Origin: Sporobacter termitidis DSM 10068
GTDB lineage: Bacteria; Bacillota; Clostridia; Oscillospirales; Oscillospiraceae
Direction: 5' to 3'
Assembly: GCF_900130065.1 (NCBI RefSeq)
Contig: NZ_FQXV01000001.1
Span: forward strand, 686,800-750,799
Length of the DNA stretch: 64,000 nt
Below are positions 41,293 to 49,788 of this stretch, in pieces. The first letter of the stretch is position 1; each line of letters starts with the position of its first letter. The notes beneath the pieces are model-generated. The model had not been told where the DNA came from, searched no databases, and worked only from the letters and a program-made list of their open reading frames with translations. A program made the position numbers and the translations under genes.

Positions 41293-41814
41293 ATGCAGGA
41301 GGAATTGCTTTATACCCCGGAGGAGATCGCCGGCAAGCTGAAGCTCTCGAGATACACTATTTATGAAATGATCAAGCATGGCGATATCCAGGCCCACCGC
41401 ATCGGGCGGAGCATCCGGATATCGGAGTCGCAGCTCGAGCTTTACCTGCTGAGCACAAAGCAGGCCGACAATATTTTTGAGGCCGATATCGTCATCGAGG
41501 GCGATTCGAAGTATGCGCTGGTGAACACCGTGAAGATCTTTGTCGCCACCGACCTTGACGGCCGCGTCAGGCTCATGATCCGGCCGGAGGACATCATTCT
41601 CAGCGCCGGGACCTTTATCAGCAGCGCGCGGAATATGCTGCGCGGGACGGTGACGCAGATCGACGCCGACGACATGAGCGCCAAGGTCTATCTGAACGTC
41701 GGCATCCCTCTGTGCGCCCTGATCACAAAGCGGTCGCTCGTCGAGATGGATATCAAGACGGGGGACGAGCTGTATGCGATATTCAAGACGATGTCGGTGC
41801 GGATCGTCAAATAA
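41293..41814 (+). CDS. Molybdate-responsive regulator: excisionase-type HTH with Mop-like domain
   Basis: About 173 residues. The N-terminus is a MerR/excisionase-type helix-turn-helix (LYTPEEIAGKLKLSRYTIYE, IKHGDIQAHRIGRSIRISES); the C-terminus carries a Mop/TOBE segment around LRGTVTQIDADDMSAKVYLN. This is a ModE analogue with a different DNA-binding domain. It is divergent from modA, so it probably regulates the transporter. The start is ATG 41293 behind GGGAGG; an upstream ATG at 41275 precedes that motif. Confidence 0.82.
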   Translation: MQEELLYTPEEIAGKLKLSRYTIYEMIKHGDIQAHRIGRSIRISESQLELYLLSTKQADNIFEADIVIEGDSKYALVNTVKIFVATDLDGRVRLMIRPEDIILSAGTFISSARNMLRGTVTQIDADDMSAKVYLNVGIPLCALITKRSLVEMDIKTGDELYAIFKTMSVRIVK

Positions 41815-41828
41815 AACAAAAGCATCGG

Positions 41829-41865
41829 GACCGGGGTTTTGATTTTCAAACCCCGGTCTTTTTTG
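41829..41865 (+). terminator. Intrinsic terminator of the molybdate regulator gene
   Basis: Arms GACCGGGGTTT and AAACCCCGGTC are followed by a T run. Confidence 0.9.
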
Positions 41866-41955
41866 CCGGTTGTTTTCGCAAAAGCCCACTAGCATCGGCG
41901 CGCATGTTGTTGTATACTCAGGGCGTGATTATTACGACGCCAAAGGAGATAAAAC

Positions 41956-42861
41956 ATGGCGCTTTTCAATCCCGCAGATATACAGCCTTCCCCCGCGCCC
42001 CGGCGGCTGGCCGTCGCCGCGGCGGAGGACGAAACCGTCCTGAGCGCCGCCGCGCAGGCTTACGCGCACGGGCTGGCGGTCCCCATCCTGTGCGGCAGCC
42101 GGGAAAAAATCAGGGCGATAGCGGAGACCTTTAATATTGATATCGCCCCCTTCGAGCTCGTCGACTGCCCGTCGCCCCGGGCCGCCGTCGCGGCCGCCGT
42201 GTCGCTCGTCCGGGAAAATCGGGCCGACGTTTTGATGAAGGGGCTCGTGCAGACGGCCGACCTGCTCCGGGCCGTCCTCGACAGGGACAGCGGGCTCCGG
42301 GGCGAAGGCGTCCTGTCCCACGTCAGCGTCCTCGACTCCCCCATCCTGAAGCGGCGCTTTTTGCTGACCGACGCGGCGATGGTGACGTATCCCGACCTCA
42401 AAACCAAGGCGGCGCTCATTAAAAATGCCGTGCGCGCGGCGCAGGGCCTCGGCATCCAAAACCCGAAGGTCGCCGTTATCGCCCCCGTGGAGGTCGTCAA
42501 TCCCGACATGCCCGCCACGCTGGACGCCGCGGCGCTCACCGCCATGAACCGCCGCGGCCAGATCACCGGCTGCGTCGTCGACGGCCCGCTGGCCATGGAC
42601 CTGGCCCTCTCGGAGGAGGCCGCCCGGCATAAAGGCGTCGCGTCCGACGTGGCCGGCCGGGCCGATATCCTGCTGGTGCACAATATCGACGCCGGCAACG
42701 CCACGCTGAAGGCTTTCACCCACGGCGGCGGCTGCCTGTTCGGCGGGCTCGTGATGGGCGCCAAGGCCCCCATCGTACTGAATTCCCGCTCGGATACGGA
42801 CGCCAGCAAGCTCTTTTCCATTTCATGCGCCGAGGCCGTCAGCCGCCTCGGCCAGGCCTGA
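41956..42861 (+). CDS. ptb: Phosphate butyryltransferase-type acyltransferase
   Basis: A 301-residue member of the phosphate acetyl/butyryl transferase family. DVLMKGLVQTADLLRAVLDR, LTDAAMVTYPDLKTKAALI, CVVDGPLAMDLALSEEAARH and ADILLVHNIDAGNATLKAF follow Ptb closely. It converts butyryl-CoA (or branched acyl-CoA) and phosphate to acyl phosphate. Butyrate kinase lies two genes downstream, completing the ATP-yielding pair. GGAG lies before ATG 41956. Confidence 0.88.
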   Translation: MALFNPADIQPSPAPRRLAVAAAEDETVLSAAAQAYAHGLAVPILCGSREKIRAIAETFNIDIAPFELVDCPSPRAAVAAAVSLVRENRADVLMKGLVQTADLLRAVLDRDSGLRGEGVLSHVSVLDSPILKRRFLLTDAAMVTYPDLKTKAALIKNAVRAAQGLGIQNPKVAVIAPVEVVNPDMPATLDAAALTAMNRRGQITGCVVDGPLAMDLALSEEAARHKGVASDVAGRADILLVHNIDAGNATLKAFTHGGGCLFGGLVMGAKAPIVLNSRSDTDASKLFSISCAEAVSRLGQA

Positions 42862-42882
42862 CGACAATTATCGAGGTGACCT

Positions 42883-43356
42883 ATGAACACAATACTCCGC
42901 CTGGGCGTCTATGACAGCCCCGGCGTTTTGGACCGGATCGCCGGCCTCATCCGGCGCAACGGCTTTAACATCACCAGCATCAACGCCGGCAGGTCCAAGG
43001 GCGGCGTCTCCCAGATCAGCATCGTCCTGGACGACGAGCGCATCGACGTGGGCAAGCTGGGCCAGCAGCTTGTCGATATCAACTTCATCTCCGAGTACAG
43101 GGTGCTCGGCGACGACAACGCCTGCATCCGCGAGCTGGCGCTCCTCCGGATGAGGGCCGCCGATTTTGACGCCGCGTATTTCAGGGACGCCAAAATTCTC
43201 GAGCGGGACGCGCGTGAAATCAGCTTTGAGCTCACCGGAGCCCCCCGCGACATCGACGCGCTCCTCCTGCCCGTGCAGGACCGTCTCCTCGACGTCGTGC
43301 GCTCGGGCGCCCTCGCCATATCCGGGAAAGGAACCGATGCCAATGAATCCGTCTAA
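42883..43356 (+). CDS. ACT-domain protein resembling acetolactate synthase small subunit
   Basis: A 157-residue protein with an N-terminal ACT domain (LRLGVYDSPGVLDRIAGLIR, FNITSINAGRSKGGVSQISI) and a C-terminal half like that of IlvN/IlvH (FISEYRVLGDDNACIRELAL). It lies between ptb and buk, with 22 bases to the former and a 20-base overlap with the latter, so it is expressed with them. A second, canonical IlvN is encoded at 59756-60253. It may be a regulatory subunit for an acetolactate-synthase-like enzyme elsewhere or for the Ptb-Buk branch; this is not known. Confidence 0.78.
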   Translation: MNTILRLGVYDSPGVLDRIAGLIRRNGFNITSINAGRSKGGVSQISIVLDDERIDVGKLGQQLVDINFISEYRVLGDDNACIRELALLRMRAADFDAAYFRDAKILERDAREISFELTGAPRDIDALLLPVQDRLLDVVRSGALAISGKGTDANESV

Positions 43357-44425
43357 GACCTTCCGCATCCTTGTCATCAACCCCGGCTCAACGTCCACCA
43401 AAATCGCCGTTTATGAGAACGACGACCCGGTGGTGGAGCAGTCCGTCCAGCACCGCCCGGAGGAATTCAAGGGCTGCGCCAGCACGCTGGAGCAGCGGGA
43501 CATCCGCTACGGCCACGTCATGCGGATGCTGGAGGCGCACGGCATCCCGCCCGAGAGCCTCGACGCCGTCGTGGGCCGGGGCGGCATCATCCGCCCCATC
43601 GAATCGGGGACGTACCACATCAACGAAAAAATGAAGCAGGACCTGATCGACAACTCGGCCACCGTCCACGCCTCGGCCCTGGGCGGGCTGCTGGCCGCCG
43701 ACCTGGGCGAGCGCTACGGCATCCCGTCCTATGTGGTCGACCCCGTGGTCGTGGACGAAATGGAGCAGTTGGCAAAGCTCAGCGGCGTCCCGGGCATCGA
43801 GCGGCGCAGCATTTTCCACGCCCTCAACGCCAAGTCCGTCGTCCGCAAGGTCGCCCGGGAGCTGGGTGTTAAATATGAGGACGGGCGCTTTGTGGTGGCG
43901 CACATGGGCGGCGGCATCACCGTCGGCGCCCACCGCTACGGCCGGGTGATCGACGTCAACGACGGCATCTCCGGCGAGGGCCCCTTCTCCCCCGAGCGCT
44001 GCGGCACCGTGCCCCTCGGCCCCGTTATCGACATGTGCTATTCCGGCAAGTTCACCAGGGAGGAAATGACGGCCTTCCTCAGCAAAAGCGGCGGCATGCT
44101 GGCGTACCTGGGCACCAACGACATGCGCCTTGCGGAAAAATACATCCGCAACGGCGACGATTACGCCGCCCTCGTCATGGACTCCATGGCCTACCAGGTC
44201 TCCAAGGAGATCGGGGCGATGGTCGCCGTGCTGGAGGGCCGCCTGAATGCCATCATCCTGACCGGGGGCCTGGCCTACTCCCACCGTTTCACGGCGTCCA
44301 TCAAGCAGCGCGTGGACCAGATCGCCCCCGTCATCACCTACCCCGGCGAAAACGAGCTGGCCGCCCTGGCCGAAGGCGCCCTGCGCGTCCTCCGGGGCGA
44401 GGAGAACGTCAAGGAATACGCGTAA
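43337..44425 (+). CDS. buk: Butyrate kinase
   Basis: About 362 residues, the usual length. RILVINPGSTSTKIAVYEND is the N-terminal phosphate-binding motif of acetate/butyrate kinases. GRGGIIRPIESGTYHINEKM, RRSIFHALNAKSVVRKVARE, VAHMGGGITVGAHRYGRVID and LTGGLAYSHRF are strongly Buk-like. It converts butyryl phosphate and ADP to butyrate and ATP. ATG 43337 is used, inside the previous gene and preceded by AAAGGA; ATG 43343 is an alternative. Confidence 0.9.
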   Translation: MPMNPSKTFRILVINPGSTSTKIAVYENDDPVVEQSVQHRPEEFKGCASTLEQRDIRYGHVMRMLEAHGIPPESLDAVVGRGGIIRPIESGTYHINEKMKQDLIDNSATVHASALGGLLAADLGERYGIPSYVVDPVVVDEMEQLAKLSGVPGIERRSIFHALNAKSVVRKVARELGVKYEDGRFVVAHMGGGITVGAHRYGRVIDVNDGISGEGPFSPERCGTVPLGPVIDMCYSGKFTREEMTAFLSKSGGMLAYLGTNDMRLAEKYIRNGDDYAALVMDSMAYQVSKEIGAMVAVLEGRLNAIILTGGLAYSHRFTASIKQRVDQIAPVITYPGENELAALAEGALRVLRGEENVKEYA

Positions 44426-44564
44426 CTCAAAAATCTCAGGAAGCGCGGGAAAAAATACGGATAAATTATTATTTGGGATATCGGGGCTGCCCATATGGAG
44501 CGGCGCGAAGAAAATAAACTATGCCGCCGCCATCGGCTATCTCAAAGCCATCGGGCTCGACGCC

Positions 44565-45275
44565 ATGGAGCTTCTGTTCGTGCGGGCCGTCAATGTGACC
44601 GATAAAAATAAGCACGCCATATTGGAGGCCAGGCTGGACAATGATTTTTATCTTTCCGCCCACGGCTCGCACTATATCAATCTCAACGCCGACGACCCCG
44701 AAAAACAGGCACAGTCCGCGGAGAGAATCATAAAGGCGGCGGAGGCCCTGACAAAGGTCCGGGGCAGGACCCTGGTGTTTCATCCGGGGTTCTATCTGAA
44801 GGATACGCGGGCGGAGGCGTACGGCGCCATAAAAGAAAACCTGTTGAAGCTCCCGGCCATGGGCGTGGACTACAGGCTCGAGACCACCGGGAAAGGGACG
44901 CAGTTCGGGACGCTGGAAGAGCTCGTCTCCCTCTGCCGGGAGGTCGGCTCCTGCCGGCTGTGCATTGACTTTGCCCATATACACGCCAGGCGGAACGGCG
45001 GCCTCAAAAGCTATGACGACTTTGCCCAAATCCTGCGGTACGTGCTGGCCGAGCTGGGCCGGCCCGCCCTGGACGATATGCACATCCACATGGGCGGGAT
45101 CGCCTATAATGAAAAAGGCGAAAAACGGCATCTGCCGTTACAGGAAAGCGATTTTAATTACACCGCGTGCCTAAAAGCCCTCAAGGACTTTGCCGTCAAG
45201 GGCTGCGTCATCGCGGAAGGCCCCCTTGTGGAGAAAGACGCTTTGTTACTGAAAAGCACCTTTGAGAAGCTGTAA
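44565..45275 (+). CDS. Endonuclease IV / xylose-isomerase-like TIM barrel protein; N-terminus lacks a start codon
   Basis: 236 residues from the first canonical start, of the AP endonuclease family 2 fold. Metal-site regions are visible: HGSHYINL, TLVFHPGFY, LETTGKGTQFGTLEEL, CIDFAHIHAR and DDMHIHMGGIAYNEKGEKRH. The same frame continues upstream through 44463-44564 and encodes the family's conserved first strand and helix (LLFGISGLPIWSGAKKINYA...). No ATG, GTG or TTG precedes it before buk ends. So either a rare start codon is used, or the start was lost or misread. Its place between buk and an Lhr-like helicase is consistent with DNA repair. Confidence 0.78.
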   Translation: MELLFVRAVNVTDKNKHAILEARLDNDFYLSAHGSHYINLNADDPEKQAQSAERIIKAAEALTKVRGRTLVFHPGFYLKDTRAEAYGAIKENLLKLPAMGVDYRLETTGKGTQFGTLEELVSLCREVGSCRLCIDFAHIHARRNGGLKSYDDFAQILRYVLAELGRPALDDMHIHMGGIAYNEKGEKRHLPLQESDFNYTACLKALKDFAVKGCVIAEGPLVEKDALLLKSTFEKL

Positions 45276-45348
45276 ACGCAGCGTGAGAGTTTTTATGAGA
45301 ACAGGCCGAAGCAGCTAAGCCAAACACATCAAAAACAGGAGCCGGACG

Positions 45349-48300
45349 ATGGGTAACGCACTGGACATTTTTGATCCGGTCACCGCGCGATGGTTTGCGC
45401 GGGAGGTCGGGACGCCGACGGCGGTACAGGAAGCCGCGTGGCCGGCAATCGCGGCGGGAGAAAACACGCTGGTGTCCGCGCCGACAGGCACGGGCAAAAC
45501 GCTGGCGTCCTTTCTCGTCTTTATCGACCGGCTCATGGCCGAGGCGCGCCGCGGCACGCTCAGGCAGGAGCTGCGGCTGATCTACGTCTCGCCGCTCAAA
45601 TCCCTGGCCGGAGACATCCGGGAAAACCTCCGCCGCCCCCTCGACGGCATCCTGGCGGAAGGACAGGGCGAGGACAAGCCGGCGGGGCTGACGGTGGCCG
45701 TCCGGACGGGCGACACGCCCCAGAGCGCGCGGCGCCGGATGCTCAAAACGCCGCCCCATATCCTGATCACGACGCCGGAGTCTCTGTACCTGATGCTGAC
45801 CGGCAAGTCCGGCCAAAGCCTCCTGCGCACGGCCGGCTGGCTCATCCTGGACGAGCTGCACGCCCTTATCGACACAAAGCGCGGGGCGCACCTGATGCTC
45901 TCCGCGGCGCGGCTGGACAGGCTCTGCCCCGCCCCGCTCCAGCGCATCGGCCTGTCCGCCACCATCGAGCCGCTGGAGACGGCCGCCGAATATCTCTCGC
46001 CGGAGCCCGTGACCATCGCGGCGCCAGAGATGCGCAAGGACATCCGGCTGGAGGTGACAAGCCCCCTGTCCGGCAAGCGGACCGCCCAAAAGGACGCCGT
46101 CTGGCAGGAGCTGGCCGAGGCCGTCTACAACCGCTGCAAAAACGCGCGCACCGTCGTCGCGTTTGTGGAGGGCCGGGCCTACGCCGAGAAGCTGGCCTAT
46201 TACGTCAACCAATTGGGCGGCGAGGGCTTTGCCCGCACGCACCACGGCAGCCTGTCCAGGGAACAGCGCCTGGAGGCGGAGGAAGCGCTCCGCGCCGGGA
46301 CGCTCCGGCTTTTATGCGCCACGTCGTCCATGGAGCTCGGCATCGACGTGGGCGAGATCGACGAGGTCTTTCAGATCGGTTGCCCGCGCTCCATTTCCAG
46401 CACGATGCAGCGGCTGGGCCGCGCCGGCCACAACCCGAACAGGGTCAGCGCCATGACGATCTTCCCCCGCGCCGCCGCGGAGGGGCTTTACAGCGGGCTG
46501 GCCGCGGAGGTCGTGCGCCGGGGCGGCATCGAGCACTCCCGGCCGCCCCGGCTTTGCCTGGACGTTCTGGCGCAGCACCTGGTGTCCATGGCCGCCGGCG
46601 ACGGGTATACCGTTGACGACGCGCTGGCGCTTTTAAAGCGCGCCTATCCCTTCCGGGACGTGACGCGGGAGGATATCCGGGACGTGCTGGCCATGCTGGC
46701 CGGCGATTATGAGCACAAGCGGGAGATTCCCGTCCGCCCCAGGGTGCTGTACGACCGCATCCACGACAGGGTCGACGGCGACCCGTACAGCCGCATGCTG
46801 GCCGTGTCCGCCGGAGGCACGATCCCCGACAGGGGCCTTTTCGCCGTCAAGACGGAAAGCGGCGTAAAGCTGGGCGAGCTGGACGAGGAGTTCGTCTTCG
46901 AGGCGCGCATCGGCGACAAGTTCCTGCTGGGCACCTTTGCCTGGCAGATCAAGGAGATCAGAAAGGACATGGTCGTCGTCGGGCAGTCGTCTCCCGGCGG
47001 CGCGCGGCCGCCCTTCTGGAAGGGCGAAATGAAAGGCCGCCGGCTGCAGACGGGGCTGAGCTACGGCGAGCTTTTACGCAGCCTCGCCGAAGCCCACGGC
47101 GGCGGGACGCTCCTTGAAGCGCTGCGCGCGCTGGGCTTGGACGGCAGGTCGGCGGAGCTGGCGGGCGACCTTTTGCAGCGGCAGCTTGCCGCCACAGGCG
47201 CCCTGCCGGACGACAGGACGCTGCTGGTCGAGCACTTTTATGACGGAACGGGGACGCGCCAGATGATGGTGCATTCCGTCTTCGGCCGGCCGGTAAACGA
47301 GCCGCTGGCCATCCTTTTATCGGCGGAGGCCCGGCGCCGCCTCAATACAAACGTCAGCTTTGTGGCCGACGACGACGGCTTTCTGCTCTTCCCCTATGAG
47401 GACCGGGAGCTCCCCCGGGGGCTGCTTTACGACGTCCCGCCGGCTTCGGCGGCGTCCGTCCTCTCGGCGGTTCTGCCGGCGACGCCGCTTTATAACATGG
47501 CGTTCCGCTACAACGCCGCCCGGGCGCTGATGATGGGCGTGCGGAAGGCCGGGCGCCAGCCGCTCTGGGTCCAGCGCATGCGCGGCGCCGAAATGCTGGA
47601 CGCGCTCGTCCGGCAGGAGCGCCACCCACTCATCCGGGAGACAAAGCGCGAATGCCTGGAGGATTACTGGGACCTGCCGGGCGTTATGTACGTCCTGAGC
47701 GGCGTCAGGGCCGGGACGCTCCGGGTGCGCGAGGTGTACACGGAGACGCCCTCGCCCCTGTCGATGCCCCTCCGGCACCAGACGGAAGCGGCGATGATGT
47801 ACGATTACGCGCCGACGACCGCCGGCATCCAACTGGCCTCCCGGGAATCGCTGGATCAGCTGCAGGCGATCCCGCCGGGCTCTGAGCAGCTGGCGCAGGC
47901 CGCCGGAAGGCCCCGCCTCCCGGAAGACGAAAACCAGCTGCACACGCTATTAATGATCGAGGGCGATCTTATCGCCGGGGAGCTCGACGTGCCGGTGGAC
48001 TGGCTGGAAACGCTGGAGCGCCGCGAGCGGGCCGTCTATATCGAGCCGGGCCTGTGGATCGCCGCCGAGCAGGCGCAGGAATATAGCGCCGCGCTGGGCT
48101 CAAAGGACGCGGCGGCCCGCGCGGACATCGTGCGGCGGCTGCTGCGGTACCGGGGCGCCCAGTCGGCCGGGCAGCTGGCCGAGCGCTATTTCTGGACGGC
48201 GCGGGAGGCGCTGGACGTTTTGGCGGCTTTGTGCCGGGACGGCGCCGCCGTTTTACACGATGGGCTTTATTACCACGCCGCGCTGTTCGACCGCGCCCAG

Positions 48301-49473
48301 CGGGAGACGATCAAGGCCCGGCGCCGCCAGATCAAAACGCAGCCGCCCGAGCGCTACGCCGCCGTCCTGGCGGAGAGCGTCCGCACAACGGCCGCGCCGC
48401 CGGAAAAGCTGGCGGCGGCGCTGACAGCGCTCTCCGGTCTTTCCTTCCCGCCCGGCGTCTGGGAGAGCGTGCTCCTGCCCGCACGGGTGGACGATTACCG
48501 CCCTGAGCTGCTGGATGCGCTGCTGGGCCAAGGCAGGTTTTTCTGGCGCATGGCCCCGGGGGCCGGCCTCAGCTTCCACCCATACGACGATATCGACTGG
48601 GACGCCGACTTGAACGAGCCCGAGGACGGGCTGGACGAAAACGAGGCGCGCGTTTACGGCGTCCTTTTAAGAACGGGCGCCAGCTTCGCCCAGCGGCTGA
48701 ACGACCTGACGGACGGGGCGTCGCCCTACGGCGCGCTTTTGAGCATGGCCGAAAAGGGGCTGGCGTCCGCCGACAGCTTTATGCCGGTGCGCCAGCTGCT
48801 GAGCCGAGACAAATATGAAAACGCGCCGGTCAAGCGGCAAATGAGGGCGCGGGTCATGACTGTGGCGTCCGGCCGGTGGGAGCTGACACGCCCGCTGAAG
48901 GCGCTTTCCACAGAGCGGCAGCTGGAGCGGCTCTTTGACCGGTCTGTCGTCGTCTGCCGGGAAACGGCCCAGGGCGTTTTGGACTGGACAGCCGCGCTCG
49001 GCGTGCTGCGCGTGTGGGAATTTACGGGCCGCGTCCGGCGGGGGTACTTTATCGAGGGGCTTTCCGGCATGCAGTACCTCCGGGACAGCGCTTTTGCCGG
49101 AATCACGGCCGCCCTGGAGCACCCGGACGACCGGACGCTCTGGCTGCCCGCCGCGGACCCCATGCAGCCGTGGGGCAAGAGCCTCAGGCACATGGAGGGC
49201 CGGTCGTTTATGAATGTCCCCGGCACCGCCGCGGCCCTGCGCGCCGGCATCCCCGTGGCCGTTTTCGAGCGTCAGGGCAAGACGCTGCGCGTTTTTGACC
49301 GGGACGCCCTGCCGGAGGCGCTTAAGGCCTTTGCGCGCGATTACGCCCGCCGCCGCCTCTTCCCCCAGGCCGCCCGCCTGACGGTGCGGGAATATCCCGC
49401 CGAGGCCGCCGAGGCCCTGGCGCGCGCCGGCTTCGTCCGTGAAATGCAGGACTTTGTACTGTACCGGGACTAG
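45349..49473 (+). CDS. Lhr-type ATP-dependent DNA helicase
   Basis: A 1374-residue superfamily 2 helicase. Motif I APTGTGKT is near residue 45, motif II DELH near 169, motif III LSAT near 203, and the second RecA domain includes HHGSLSREQRLEAEEALRAG and QRLGRAGHNPNRVS. A winged-helix and Lhr-core beta-barrel follow, then a long C-terminal part of about 550 residues. This is the extended Lhr architecture of bacteria, linked to DNA repair by unwinding 3'-tailed substrates. AGGAG lies seven bases before the ATG. It follows the endonuclease IV gene by 73 bases. Confidence 0.88.
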   Translation: MGNALDIFDPVTARWFAREVGTPTAVQEAAWPAIAAGENTLVSAPTGTGKTLASFLVFIDRLMAEARRGTLRQELRLIYVSPLKSLAGDIRENLRRPLDGILAEGQGEDKPAGLTVAVRTGDTPQSARRRMLKTPPHILITTPESLYLMLTGKSGQSLLRTAGWLILDELHALIDTKRGAHLMLSAARLDRLCPAPLQRIGLSATIEPLETAAEYLSPEPVTIAAPEMRKDIRLEVTSPLSGKRTAQKDAVWQELAEAVYNRCKNARTVVAFVEGRAYAEKLAYYVNQLGGEGFARTHHGSLSREQRLEAEEALRAGTLRLLCATSSMELGIDVGEIDEVFQIGCPRSISSTMQRLGRAGHNPNRVSAMTIFPRAAAEGLYSGLAAEVVRRGGIEHSRPPRLCLDVLAQHLVSMAAGDGYTVDDALALLKRAYPFRDVTREDIRDVLAMLAGDYEHKREIPVRPRVLYDRIHDRVDGDPYSRMLAVSAGGTIPDRGLFAVKTESGVKLGELDEEFVFEARIGDKFLLGTFAWQIKEIRKDMVVVGQSSPGGARPPFWKGEMKGRRLQTGLSYGELLRSLAEAHGGGTLLEALRALGLDGRSAELAGDLLQRQLAATGALPDDRTLLVEHFYDGTGTRQMMVHSVFGRPVNEPLAILLSAEARRRLNTNVSFVADDDGFLLFPYEDRELPRGLLYDVPPASAASVLSAVLPATPLYNMAFRYNAARALMMGVRKAGRQPLWVQRMRGAEMLDALVRQERHPLIRETKRECLEDYWDLPGVMYVLSGVRAGTLRVREVYTETPSPLSMPLRHQTEAAMMYDYAPTTAGIQLASRESLDQLQAIPPGSEQLAQAAGRPRLPEDENQLHTLLMIEGDLIAGELDVPVDWLETLERRERAVYIEPGLWIAAEQAQEYSAALGSKDAAARADIVRRLLRYRGAQSAGQLAERYFWTAREALDVLAALCRDGAAVLHDGLYYHAALFDRAQRETIKARRRQIKTQPPERYAAVLAESVRTTAAPPEKLAAALTALSGLSFPPGVWESVLLPARVDDYRPELLDALLGQGRFFWRMAPGAGLSFHPYDDIDWDADLNEPEDGLDENEARVYGVLLRTGASFAQRLNDLTDGASPYGALLSMAEKGLASADSFMPVRQLLSRDKYENAPVKRQMRARVMTVASGRWELTRPLKALSTERQLERLFDRSVVVCRETAQGVLDWTAALGVLRVWEFTGRVRRGYFIEGLSGMQYLRDSAFAGITAALEHPDDRTLWLPAADPMQPWGKSLRHMEGRSFMNVPGTAAALRAGIPVAVFERQGKTLRVFDRDALPEALKAFARDYARRRLFPQAARLTVREYPAEAAEALARAGFVREMQDFVLYRD

Positions 49474-49520
49474 TATACCGGAAACAGACCGAAGCCCAGT
49501 TCGCCCCTGCATTGCATTTC

Positions 49521-49617
49521 CCAGCCCCCCCGTCATTCCTCCCAGTACCACTGTTATTCCTCCCAGCCCCATTGTCATTCGCCCAGCCCCATTGTCATTC
49601 CCGCGAAGGCGGGAATC
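49521..49617. repeat. 21-base tandem repeat ending in a hairpin
   Basis: Four imperfect units of the form CCCAGCCCCATTGTCATTC occur in a row, the last running into ATTCCCGCGAAGGCGGGAAT, a stem-loop. It lies in the 315-base gap between the helicase and agmatine deiminase genes. The rest of that gap is featureless apart from a likely promoter close to 49735-49760. Confidence 0.75.
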
Positions 49618-49788
49618 CACGTTCCCCCTGCAGAGTCTATCAAGCCCCGCCTTCCCGGTATAGAAACGGATGCCCCCCATGGGCTAGGACATAACAATGA
49701 CGGTCAACAGGAAAGCTCTTCACCGCTGCGTTAAACTCTGGTATACTGTGCACATTAATAAGTGATCTGAAATTAAAGGAAGCCCCGG

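Noticed and set aside
43166..43336. N-terminal extension of butyrate kinase
   Set aside because: The Ser/Pro/Arg-rich residues are the out-of-frame reading of the ACT gene; Buk homology begins at 43337.
40000..49400. Long minus- and plus-strand frames antisense to mod, buk, lhr and ilv genes
   Set aside because: High GC gives long shadow frames; their residues are His/Arg/Gly/Ala-rich and show no family motifs.
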